NCBI GenBank assembly: GCA_937928015.1
Contig: CALFXA010000035.1
Span: 1 to 16,116, forward strand
Length of the DNA: 16,116 nt
Source: an uncultured Anaerolineales bacterium
Lineage (GTDB): Bacteria > Chloroflexota > Anaerolineae > Anaerolineales > Villigracilaceae
Direction of reading: 5' to 3'
Shown here: one piece after another, positions 1 through 6,414 of the stretch
How positions within the stretch are numbered: position 1 is the stretch's first letter
Layout of the letters: each line of letters opens with the position of its first letter
Translations under genes and position numbers: made by a program
Notes under the pieces: generated by a model
What the model was told of the DNA's origin: nothing
Database searches by the model: none
Seen by the model: only the letters and a program-made list of their open reading frames with translations

Positions 1-326
1 AGTCGCTGGTAGGGACCATGTTGACGGCGGCAGGCTTCGAGGTCTTCGACTTGGGCGTGGATGCGTCGCCGCACAAGATCATCGGCAAGGCTATCGAGGT
101 AAATGCTGACATCATCGCCATGAGCGCGTTGCTCACCACCACGATGGTCAAGCAGCGCGACGTGATCGACGAATTGGAAAAAGAAGGTCTGCGCGGAAAA
201 TTCAAGGTCATGGTGGGCGGAGCACCGATCACGCGCGATTGGGTCGCCAAAATCACGGCGGACGGCTATTCGGAAGACGCCATCGGCGCGGTGAATATCG
301 CCAAGCAACTCGTCGGTGTAAATTGA
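1..326 (+). CDS. Corrinoid protein, C-terminal part (5' truncated by window)
   Basis: This is the end of a B12-binding corrinoid protein of the MtbC/MttC/MtgC type, which carries a methyl group on its cobalamin between a substrate methyltransferase and an acceptor methyltransferase in the cytoplasm. The frame is open from the first base. The first readable residues, SLVGTMLTAAGFEVFDLGVD, match the stretch that normally follows the DxHxxG cobalt-ligand motif, so the ligand His lies just outside the window. Later landmarks are ADIIAMSALLTTTM and the VGGAP turn near the dimethylbenzimidazole tail. The gene ends at TGA 324-326, 27 bp before the MttB-family gene, as expected for a corrinoid/methyltransferase pair. 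The truncation is only the window edge. The family is clear; the specific substrate system is not. Confidence 0.9.
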   Translation, partial: SLVGTMLTAAGFEVFDLGVDASPHKIIGKAIEVNADIIAMSALLTTTMVKQRDVIDELEKEGLRGKFKVMVGGAPITRDWVAKITADGYSEDAIGAVNIAKQLVGVN

Positions 327-339
327 TTCGCTGAATCAA
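323..339 (+). other. Short intercistronic hairpin across the corrinoid-gene stop
   Basis: TTGATTC (323-329) and GAATCAA (333-339) are perfect 7-bp inverted arms around a GCT loop, and the stop codon lies in the left arm. There is no U-tract, so it is not a Rho-independent terminator. It could stabilise the upstream message end or tune the ratio of the two proteins, or it may be chance. Confidence 0.35.
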
Positions 340-353
340 ACTCGGAGGGTCCC

Positions 354-1811
354 ATGAGCAAGAACATCAAGTCCATCACCAACCCGAAACTGCGGCTGGA
401 AGTATTGTCCCAAGATGACGTCAAGAAGATCCATGATGCCACGTTGCAGATCATCGAAAAGGTCGGCGTGCGCTTCCCGTCAAAACGGGCGCTGGAGGTG
501 TGGGCCGATAATGGCGCCGAGATCGATTACGACAAAATGGTCGTGCGCGCCAAGCCCGCGCTGATTGAGCAGGCATTGGATTCCTGTCCGCCGTTCTACA
601 CGCTGGCAGCCCGCGACCCACAGCAGGATTTGACGCTCGATGGAAATCACGTCTACGTCGGCACGGACGGCTGCGGCGTGGAGGTCATCGACATCCACAC
701 GGGCGTAAAACGCACCTCCGAGTTGCAGGACGTGGCCGATATTTCACGCATCGCCGATGCCACCGAGGAAGTGGCCTTCCACTGGGTGCCGGTCTCGGCG
801 CAGGACAAGCCCCACCAGACGCGCGGCCTGCATGAGATCAAGACCATCTGGGGGAACTCCACCAAGCATGTGCAAACCGAGTCGATCTACAACGAACACG
901 AGGCGCGCGCCGCCATCGAGATGGCCAGCCTCATCGCGGGCGGACGCGAGCAATTGCGCAAGCGTCCCGTCCTCTCGCTGATGCAATGTACCGCCTCGCC
1001 ACTCGGCCATGACGGCGGCTCGCTGGATGCAGCCCTGTTGGCCGCCGAAGTGGGCATCCCGACAGGCTTCATGACCATGGCCGCCTGCCTGACCACGGGT
1101 CCCGCCACGATGGCGGGCAATCTGGCAGTGGGCAACGCCGAGGTCATCGCGGCCACGGCCATGCTGCAATTGGCCCACCCGGGCGCGCCCGTCTTCTACG
1201 CCGCGGCCCAGACCGCTTCCGACCTGCGCAACGGCGCCTACACGGGCGGCGGCCCCGAGGACTTCCTCTTCGGCGCGGCCACCAACGTACTGGCCGATTA
1301 TTACAACATCCCGCTTTCGATGGGCTCGTTCGCCACGGGCGCCAAGGAACCCAACTGGCAGGCGGGCATCGAGAACAGCCTGTCAACCTTCATGTCCAGC
1401 ATCGTCATGTCGGACATGCTGCTGGGGCTGGGCTTCCTGCACGGCAGCCGCATCTGGTCCTTCGCCGAAATGATGCTGGATGCCGAGATCTTCTCGATCA
1501 TCCACAAGATGATGCAGGGCATCACGGTCAACGACGAGACGCTGGCGCTGGACGCCATCGCGGCGGTCGGCCCGGGCGGCAACTTCCTCTCGCAGAAGCA
1601 CACCCGCAATCACATGCGCGACCTGTTCCTGCCGCAGTTCATGGACCGTCGTCCGTACACGGAATGGGAAACGAAGAAAGACGACGCCCGCGACTGGGCG
1701 TTGAACAAAGCCCGCAAGCTGCTGGCCGAACATCAGCCCGATCCACTGGATGAAAAGCTGGCCGCCGAGTTGGAGCGAATCATCGAGGTGGAAGAGAAGG
1801 CTCTGGTTTAG
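354..1811 (+). CDS. MttB-family (trimethylamine methyltransferase-like) methyltransferase, no pyrrolysine
   Basis: This is a 485-aa soluble TIM-barrel methyltransferase of the MttB superfamily (COG5598). Members move a methyl group from a methylated amine to a partner corrinoid protein. The length is close to that of archaeal MttB (about 495 aa). The segment GAKEPNWQAGIE (residues 329-340) aligns with the DAKxxDxQAGxE signature, and the C-terminal AAVGPGGNFLSQKHTRNHMRD block is typical of the family. There is no internal TAG, so it belongs with the non-pyrrolysine members such as glycine-betaine methyltransferase MtgB, for which several quaternary amines are known substrates. The start ATG has GGAGG (344-348) at 5 nt spacing. 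It sits directly behind a corrinoid-protein gene and ends in TAG before a terminator. The family is near certain; the substrate cannot be read from the sequence. Confidence 0.93.
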   Translation: MSKNIKSITNPKLRLEVLSQDDVKKIHDATLQIIEKVGVRFPSKRALEVWADNGAEIDYDKMVVRAKPALIEQALDSCPPFYTLAARDPQQDLTLDGNHVYVGTDGCGVEVIDIHTGVKRTSELQDVADISRIADATEEVAFHWVPVSAQDKPHQTRGLHEIKTIWGNSTKHVQTESIYNEHEARAAIEMASLIAGGREQLRKRPVLSLMQCTASPLGHDGGSLDAALLAAEVGIPTGFMTMAACLTTGPATMAGNLAVGNAEVIAATAMLQLAHPGAPVFYAAAQTASDLRNGAYTGGGPEDFLFGAATNVLADYYNIPLSMGSFATGAKEPNWQAGIENSLSTFMSSIVMSDMLLGLGFLHGSRIWSFAEMMLDAEIFSIIHKMMQGITVNDETLALDAIAAVGPGGNFLSQKHTRNHMRDLFLPQFMDRRPYTEWETKKDDARDWALNKARKLLAEHQPDPLDEKLAAELERIIEVEEKALV

Positions 1812-1833
1812 CCTCTCCAATAAAACGAATTAA

Positions 1834-1870
1834 AACCCGCTTCGGGCCTGGACCTGAAGCGGGTTCCGTT
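1834..1870 (+). terminator. Strong, probably bidirectional Rho-independent terminator
   Basis: AACCCGCTTC (1834-1843) and GAAGCGGGTT (1856-1865) form a perfect 10-bp stem with a 12-nt loop. On the plus strand CCGTTTT follows. Read from the minus strand, the stem is followed by a T-rich run (complement of 1821-1833). It lies between two convergent genes, so it can serve both. Confidence 0.85.
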
Positions 1871-1881
1871 TTCAGAGTGGA

Positions 1882-1910
1882 CTCGGCCCCTTAGGCGGGA
1901 CCAGGCCGAG
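1882..1910. terminator. Secondary GC hairpin before the minus-strand gene end
   Basis: CTCGGCC (1882-1888) and GGCCGAG (1904-1910) are 7-bp inverted arms just beyond the stop of the minus-strand DsbA-like gene. No U-run follows, so on its own it is a weak terminator. It probably helps the stronger hairpin at 1834-1865. Confidence 0.4.
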
Positions 1911-1918
1911 GGTCCGCG

Positions 1919-2650
1919 CTATTGAGCGGCTTCCACCGCGGCGGCAATATCCTCGAAGGACGGGACATGCCCCGGGTTGACAATCGTCCCGTTGACGAAG
2001 ACGCTTGGCGTCCCCTGCACACCCATCTGGTTGCCCTTGTCGAACGAAGCATTGACCTCATCCACATAGCGGCCTTCGCTCATACAGGCATCGAAAGCCT
2101 GGGTATCCAGTTGCAGGGTGGCGGCAAACGTGGAGAGGCGGTCGTCGTTGAAGGCGCCTTGATTCTCGCCGTTCCAGTTGGCAAAGAGCGTGTCATGATA
2201 TTCCCAGAACTTGCCCTGCTCGTTGGCACACAAGCTGGCCAATGCCGCTCGTTGCGATTCCTTGGTGGCGGAGCTACGGTCGAGGAAGGCGTAGTTGTGG
2301 AAAACGTAATAGGCCTTGCCTGTTTGCACCAACTCGGCAACGACTCGATGCTCGACCTGTTCTGTGTAGTTCTTGCAGGCGGGGCATTGAAAATCTTCGA
2401 AGACGTCGATGCGAACGGGGGCATTGGGATCGCCAACGGACAGCCCGTCCACTTGCGGACGGTCCGCAGCGGTCGGGACGACCACTTCACCGGGCGTGAC
2501 TGAGGCAGGTGGTTCAGGTTTGTTGAACAGAATCAAGGCTCCCGCGATCAGTAGGGACCCCACCAATACCAGGCCGATCATCACCTGGCGGGCGCGGGCC
2601 TTCTCGCGTTGCAGACTTTTTCGCTTCGAGGTTCGTTTCTCTTCACTCAT
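1919..2650 (-). CDS. Membrane-anchored DsbA-like thioredoxin-fold protein
   Basis: This 243-aa protein has a thioredoxin fold of the DsbA/DsbG-like group (COG1651, thioredoxin_4). It probably forms or isomerises disulfides, or reduces an extracytoplasmic partner. A Lys/Arg-rich cytoplasmic head (residues 1-22) is followed by one membrane helix (about 23-43) and a Pro-rich linker. The catalytic CPAC is at residues 89-92 inside FEDFQCPACKNY, and the cis-Pro loop GTPSVFVNG has Pro215. A second cysteine pair (Cys141, Cys189) lies in the helical insert and may form a structural disulfide. The ATG at 2650 has GGAGA upstream at about 7 nt on the minus strand. It is transcribed away from the hydrolase gene, from the promoter at 2681-2709. 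Fold and anchoring are clear; oxidase or reductase direction is not decidable. Confidence 0.93.
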   Translation of the reverse strand: MSEEKRTSKRKSLQREKARARQVMIGLVLVGSLLIAGALILFNKPEPPASVTPGEVVVPTAADRPQVDGLSVGDPNAPVRIDVFEDFQCPACKNYTEQVEHRVVAELVQTGKAYYVFHNYAFLDRSSATKESQRAALASLCANEQGKFWEYHDTLFANWNGENQGAFNDDRLSTFAATLQLDTQAFDACMSEGRYVDEVNASFDKGNQMGVQGTPSVFVNGTIVNPGHVPSFEDIAAAVEAAQ

Positions 2651-2680
2651 CGGTGTCTCTCCTTGTCAAATGGTGGCGGG

Positions 2681-2709
2681 ATTGTGCCACGCCTGAGTCG
2701 AATTGTCCA
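2681..2709 (-). promoter_or_regulatory. Predicted sigma70-type promoter for the DsbA-like gene
   Basis: On the minus strand, TGGACA (complement of 2704-2709, 5/6 to TTGACA) is followed after exactly 17 bp by CACAAT (complement of 2681-2686, 4/6 to TATAAT). Transcription would start near 2674, about 24 nt upstream of the start codon and just before the ribosome-binding site. Confidence 0.55.
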
Positions 2710-2741
2710 GCAGGGCGGGCAGGTAAGGAATGGAGATAAAT

Positions 2742-3821
2742 TTGAGTCCACAAATCATGAGAAAACTTGCTTTAGCCGTACTGTTGCTTTTGAGCGCCTG
2801 CGCGCAGTCAACTCCCGTTCCCGTCATCCTCACCACCGAACCCACTCACACGTTCACGCCTTCCCCCGTTCCCAGCGGAACGCCCCTCCCAACGGAGACG
2901 CCCATTCCCACCGCCACGCCGTTCCAGCATCCAATGTCCATCGAGACCCTGCGACAAGGTTCCTACCCGGGCAGCGACATCATCCTCGAAAAGGAATTGG
3001 AACGCGGTGCGAATTATCGTCGTTACTACGCCTATTACCTTTCCGAGGGATTGAAGATCTACGGTCTGCTGACCGTCCCCGACGGGGAGATGCCCGCGGG
3101 CGGCTGGCCTGCCATCGTGTTCAATCACGGTTACATCCCGCCTGAGATCTACAAGACCACCGAGCGTTATACCGCCTACGTGGACAAGATCGCACGCAGC
3201 GGCTACATCGTCTTCCGCATCGACTATCGTGGGCACGATCAGTCGGAGGGGGAAGCTACGGGCGCATACGGCAACCCAGGTTACCTCGTGGATGTGATGA
3301 ATGCGGTGGCTTCGATCAAAAAGTTCCCACAGGCTAACCCGGAGAAGATCGGCATGTGGGGTCATTCGATGGGCGGATTCCTGACCCTGCGCGCGATGGT
3401 CATCTCGAAGGATGTCAAGGTCGGCGTAATCTGGGCGGGCGTGGTCGGCTCCTACCCCGACCTGGTCTACAAGTGGCGGCGGACCGGTGCGGCGGTCACG
3501 CCCTCCCCCAGTTCGCAGGGACGCGGCTGGCGCACGGGCTGGCTCGAACAATACGGCACCCCGGAGCAGAATCCCGCCTTCTGGAAGGCCGTCTCGGCCA
3601 ACTCGTACCTGGCCGACCTCTCAGGGCCGATTCAGATCCACCACGGCACCGCCGATGAGGATGTCCCCGTGGCATTTTCCGAGACTTTGTATGGACAAAT
3701 TCGCGCGGCGGGGCAATATGCCGAACTGTACACTTATCCAGGCGACAATCACAACATTTCCACCTCGTTCGATACCGCGATGGCCCAAACCATCGCATTT
3801 TATGACACCTATCTTAAATAA
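2742..3821 (+). CDS. Lipoprotein alpha/beta hydrolase (prolyl-oligopeptidase-like)
   Basis: This is a secreted serine hydrolase of the alpha/beta-hydrolase fold, dienelactone hydrolase/S9 peptidase-like, probably acting as an esterase or peptidase on the outer face of the membrane. The signal peptide MRKLALAVLLLLSAC ends in a lipobox whose Cys codon is 2799-2801. A Thr/Pro-rich linker of about 40 residues follows, then the hydrolase domain. Counting from the in-frame ATG at 2730, the triad is Ser213 (GHSMGG), Asp309 (HGTADEDV) and His341 (GDNHN). Three starts are possible: ATG 2730, TTG 2742 and ATG 2757. GGAGA at 2732-2736 stands 6 nt before TTG 2742, which I prefer. ATG 2757 gives the tidiest signal peptide but has no well-spaced ribosome site. 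The fold is certain; the substrate is unknown. Confidence 0.9.
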   Translation: MSPQIMRKLALAVLLLLSACAQSTPVPVILTTEPTHTFTPSPVPSGTPLPTETPIPTATPFQHPMSIETLRQGSYPGSDIILEKELERGANYRRYYAYYLSEGLKIYGLLTVPDGEMPAGGWPAIVFNHGYIPPEIYKTTERYTAYVDKIARSGYIVFRIDYRGHDQSEGEATGAYGNPGYLVDVMNAVASIKKFPQANPEKIGMWGHSMGGFLTLRAMVISKDVKVGVIWAGVVGSYPDLVYKWRRTGAAVTPSPSSQGRGWRTGWLEQYGTPEQNPAFWKAVSANSYLADLSGPIQIHHGTADEDVPVAFSETLYGQIRAAGQYAELYTYPGDNHNISTSFDTAMAQTIAFYDTYLK

Positions 3822-3847
3822 TCTACACGAAAAACCTGGTTTTGTAG

Positions 3848-3872
3848 CGCCGATTCGCCGTCGGCGTTTTTT
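3848..3872 (+). terminator. Rho-independent terminator after the hydrolase gene
   Basis: CGCCGA (3848-3853) and TCGGCG (3861-3866) form a 6-bp GC stem with a 7-nt loop, followed directly by six T (3867-3872). It ends the hydrolase transcript and insulates the lacI promoter, which begins 3 bp downstream. Confidence 0.8.
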
Positions 3873-3874
3873 CC

Positions 3875-3903
3875 TTGAGTTTTCCAAAACGTTTTGGTAA
3901 AAT
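3875..3903 (+). promoter_or_regulatory. Predicted promoter of the LacI-led operon
   Basis: TTGAGT (3875-3880, 4/6 to TTGACA) is followed by a 17-bp spacer and TAAAAT (3898-3903, 5/6 to TATAAT). The TGG just before the -10 box gives an extended -10. The predicted start, 6 to 8 nt beyond the -10 box, falls at about 3909-3911, on or next to the start codon at 3911, so the message should be leaderless or nearly so. Confidence 0.7.
3884..3897. promoter_or_regulatory. LacI-family operator in the -35/-10 spacer
   Basis: CCAAAACGTTTTGG is a perfect 14-bp palindrome with the central CG typical of LacI/PurR-family operators, where the hinge-helix Leu intercalates. It ends exactly at the -10 box, so a bound repressor would block RNA polymerase. 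With the regulator gene starting 14 bp downstream, autorepression of the whole operon is the natural reading. Confidence 0.8.
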
Positions 3904-3910
3904 CATCTCC

Positions 3911-4930
3911 ATGCCAACCATCCGTGATGTTGCCAGGACACTCAATCTCTCCATTACCACCGTTTCGCGTGCACTGGACGGGTATGGCGATGTTTCCAAG
4001 GAGACCCGTCAGCGCGTGATCGAAACGGCACAAGCGATGGGCTATGTGCCCAACCGCGCCGCGCGCCAATTGCGCCGTCAGCGGACGGACACCATCGGCT
4101 ACATCGTCCCTGCCGAAAAGCCACAGTTTGCCGACCCTTTCTTCGCGGAGTTTGTCGCGGGGCTGGGCGACGAAGCCGCCAGCACCAACTACGACCTGCT
4201 GGTCTCCACCGCTCCACCAGACTCGCCAGAGGAACAGGACCTGTATCGACGCTGGATACAGGGCGGCAAAGTGGATGGTGTGATCATCAACCGCACCCGC
4301 CTGAGCGATTGGCGCGTGAACTTCCTGCGGGAGAGCAAACTCCCCTTCACCTGTCTGGAGCGGTCGCTCGATCAGGGTGAAGAGTTCCTGGGTGTGGAAA
4401 CCGACATCAAAGACGGTTACCAGGAATTGCTCGGGCATCTAACGGCGCAAGGCCATAGCCGCATCGCCTTTATCGGCGCGGATGCCAGCCTCAAGGTCCA
4501 GTATGACCGATTGCGGGCCTTCCAACAGGCGCTGACGAGTCTCGACATCCAGCCTCAGGCCAATCTGATCGTTGAAGGCGATCTGACACCCGAGGGCGGC
4601 TATCAGGCCATGCTCAGACTCCTGGCGCTCGACCAGCCGCCAACTGCTGTGGTGTGCGTCAACGACCTGACCGCCATCGGCGTCATCCACGCCGCGCACG
4701 ACAATCACTGCGTGATTGGTCGCGATCTCGCCATTGCGGGCTTCGACGGCGTTGCGGATTCGGCTCACACCCAGCCGCCGCTGACCACGCTCGATCAACC
4801 TGTTTATGCCATCGCACGGACGCTGGCACGGTTGTTGTTACAAGCCATCGCGCGCGAAAAGATCGTTCAGCGCGTCATCACCATTAAACCCACCCTGCTC
4901 ATTCGCGCATCGTCTGGAGGGAAAAGATGA
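3911..4930 (+). CDS. LacI-family transcriptional regulator
   Basis: This is a 339-aa LacI/GalR-family repressor. The N-terminal helix-turn-helix (residues 2-24, MPTIRDVARTLNLSITTVSR) and the hinge helix NRAARQL, with Leu54 as the expected minor-groove intercalator, bind DNA. A periplasmic-binding-like effector and dimerisation domain follows (QGHSRIAFIG, VNDLTAIG, AIAGFDGV). ATG 3911 is chosen over the in-frame ATG 3875 because the HTH of this family begins right at Met1-Pro2, and because 3875 overlaps the predicted -35 box. There is no Shine-Dalgarno sequence before 3911, which fits a leaderless message. The TGA stop overlaps the ATG of the exchanger gene (ATGA), so the two are translationally coupled. 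A LacI regulator leading ion-transporter genes is unusual. The effector, normally a sugar or nucleoside in this family, cannot be named. Confidence 0.95.
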   Translation: MPTIRDVARTLNLSITTVSRALDGYGDVSKETRQRVIETAQAMGYVPNRAARQLRRQRTDTIGYIVPAEKPQFADPFFAEFVAGLGDEAASTNYDLLVSTAPPDSPEEQDLYRRWIQGGKVDGVIINRTRLSDWRVNFLRESKLPFTCLERSLDQGEEFLGVETDIKDGYQELLGHLTAQGHSRIAFIGADASLKVQYDRLRAFQQALTSLDIQPQANLIVEGDLTPEGGYQAMLRLLALDQPPTAVVCVNDLTAIGVIHAAHDNHCVIGRDLAIAGFDGVADSAHTQPPLTTLDQPVYAIARTLARLLLQAIAREKIVQRVITIKPTLLIRASSGGKR

Positions 4931-5931
4931 TCTGGATCGAATTGCTCATTTGCGCAGCCCTGCTCGTCTGGGCCGCCACCTATCTTTCGAAATACGGCGA
5001 TATCCTGTCCGAGAAGACCGGCCTGGGGCGCGCCTGGATCGGCGCCATCCTGATCGCGGGGGTCACCTCCCTGCCTGAACTGGCCTCGGGCGTCTCCGCC
5101 GTGGCCTGGCTGAAGGCGCCCAACCTGGCGGCAGGCGCAGTGCTGGGAAGCTGCCTGTTCAACCTGGCACTGATCGCCTTGATGGACTTGGCCTACCAGC
5201 CCGGGCGGGTACTGGCCAAGGCCCAGGATGTGCATATCCTCTCGGGCGGACTGGGCATCCTGCTACTGGGGCTGGTCGCCATGGGCGTGGAGGTCGGCGC
5301 AGACCTGAATGGGTTCGGCCTGTTCGGTGTCAGCGTTCTGAGCATCACTCTCGTGGTATTGTATGCACTGGGCGGCAGGATGATTGCCCGCCTCGAACAG
5401 CAGCGTGTGACGGAAGTGCTGGAGCAGGAAGCCAAAGAACTTAACTACGCCCAAGTCACGGCCCGCAAGGCGTACATCGTCTTTGTCTTGAATGCAGTGG
5501 GCGTGATCGTCCTGGGCATCTGGCTCTCCAGTATCGGAGACCGCCTCTCGGCCACCACGGGCCTTTCGCGCAGCTTCGTCGGGAATTTGTTCCTGGCCAT
5601 CACCACCTCCCTGCCCGAGATCGCCGCCAGCCTGGCAGCCATCCGCATGGGCGCCATCGACCTGGCCATCGGTAACGTGTTGGGCAGCAACCTGTTCAAC
5701 ATCACCCTGTTCGCCATCTACGATATCGCCGACGGGCGCGCCAACTTCTGGGCCTCGTTGACCAATGCCAACGCCTTCGCGGCTGTGATGACCATGATGA
5801 TGACGGGCGTGGTCATCATCAGCCTGATGTACCGCGCTTCGCCGCGCCTGCCCTATCGCTTCTCATGGGATGGGCTTGCACTGGCAGGCATGTATCTTGG
5901 AGCAATGGCTGTTCTCTACTGGCTCAGTTGA
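4927..5931 (+). CDS. CaCA-family sodium/calcium exchanger-like membrane protein
   Basis: This 334-aa polytopic inner-membrane protein belongs to the Ca2+:cation antiporter family (YrbG/NCX_Mj type) and probably exports Ca2+ or a similar cation in exchange for Na+ or H+. The two inverted alpha repeats are clear. Repeat 1 has GVTSLPEL (45-52, Glu51) and GAVLGSCLFN (70-79); repeat 2 has AITTSLPE (224-231, Glu231) and GNVLGSNLFN (249-258). Both ion-coordinating Glu residues are present. In repeat 1 the usual Asn of GSN is Cys76, which may change selectivity. A charged cytoplasmic loop (about 158-180) separates the halves, as usual for the family. ATG 4927 overlaps the lacI stop, with GGAGGG (4916-4921) upstream. 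The CBS gene follows after 12 bp. Confidence 0.93.
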   Translation: MIWIELLICAALLVWAATYLSKYGDILSEKTGLGRAWIGAILIAGVTSLPELASGVSAVAWLKAPNLAAGAVLGSCLFNLALIALMDLAYQPGRVLAKAQDVHILSGGLGILLLGLVAMGVEVGADLNGFGLFGVSVLSITLVVLYALGGRMIARLEQQRVTEVLEQEAKELNYAQVTARKAYIVFVLNAVGVIVLGIWLSSIGDRLSATTGLSRSFVGNLFLAITTSLPEIAASLAAIRMGAIDLAIGNVLGSNLFNITLFAIYDIADGRANFWASLTNANAFAAVMTMMMTGVVIISLMYRASPRLPYRFSWDGLALAGMYLGAMAVLYWLS

Positions 5932-5943
5932 AAGGAAGAAGCC

Positions 5944-6414
5944 ATGCAAATTTCGGAGTGCATGAAACGAAACATATTTTCCATCAGGAGAGACGAACCC
6001 CTGTCCAAAGCGGTCAGGGTGTTTTCGGAACGCCATATCGGCACATTGCCTGTGGTGGATGAAGCAGGCAAACTGGTGGGGCTGCTTCAACTGCGGGACC
6101 TGATCACTCTGGTCATGCCCGATTTTGTGAAGTTCGTCGAAGACTTTGACTTCGTGACGGATTTCGGGGCAGCGGAAGGCCGTCGGCCAGACCCTGCATT
6201 GCTGGTCCAGCCTGTGGAAAAGCACATGAGTCCGCCCGAAGCCGTGGAGGCAACCAGCGGGTTATTACGCGCCTCGGCCCTGCTCCATAAACACGACCTG
6301 CACGACCTGCCCGTGGTGGATGCAGATGGGAAGCTGGTCGGCATCGCTTCACGGGTCGACATCGGCACAGCCTTCTTAAAAGGCTGGACCATCTCGCAAG
6401 GGGGTGGCACATGA
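5944..6414 (+). CDS. Twin CBS-domain protein
   Basis: This is a 156-aa cytoplasmic protein made only of a CBS pair (Bateman module), which in other proteins binds adenine nucleotides or senses ionic strength and gates a partner. CBS1 spans about residues 1-60 (MKRNIFSIRRDEPLSKAV, GTLPVVDEAGKLVGLLQLRDL). CBS2 spans about 90-150 (MSPPEAVEATSGLL, HDLPVVDADGKLVGIASRVDI). Between them is an acidic, aromatic insert (PDFVKFVEDFDFVTDFG). The ATG has AAGGAAG about 5 nt upstream, and the TGA overlaps the start of the next permease gene. Its place between two transporter genes suggests that it regulates one of them, but this is inference from context only. Confidence 0.9.
   Translation: MQISECMKRNIFSIRRDEPLSKAVRVFSERHIGTLPVVDEAGKLVGLLQLRDLITLVMPDFVKFVEDFDFVTDFGAAEGRRPDPALLVQPVEKHMSPPEAVEATSGLLRASALLHKHDLHDLPVVDADGKLVGIASRVDIGTAFLKGWTISQGGGT

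Noticed and set aside
354..1811. Pyrrolysine codon in the MttB-family gene
   Set aside because: No internal in-frame TAG exists; the only TAG is the terminal stop before a terminator.
2850..2935. Tandem repeat in DNA
   Set aside because: The repetitive look comes from Thr/Pro codons in a lipoprotein linker, with no exact repeat unit.
3875..3910. Upstream ATG for the LacI-family gene
   Set aside because: It would lie in the predicted -35 box and add 12 residues before the canonical Met-Pro-Thr-Ile start of the helix-turn-helix.
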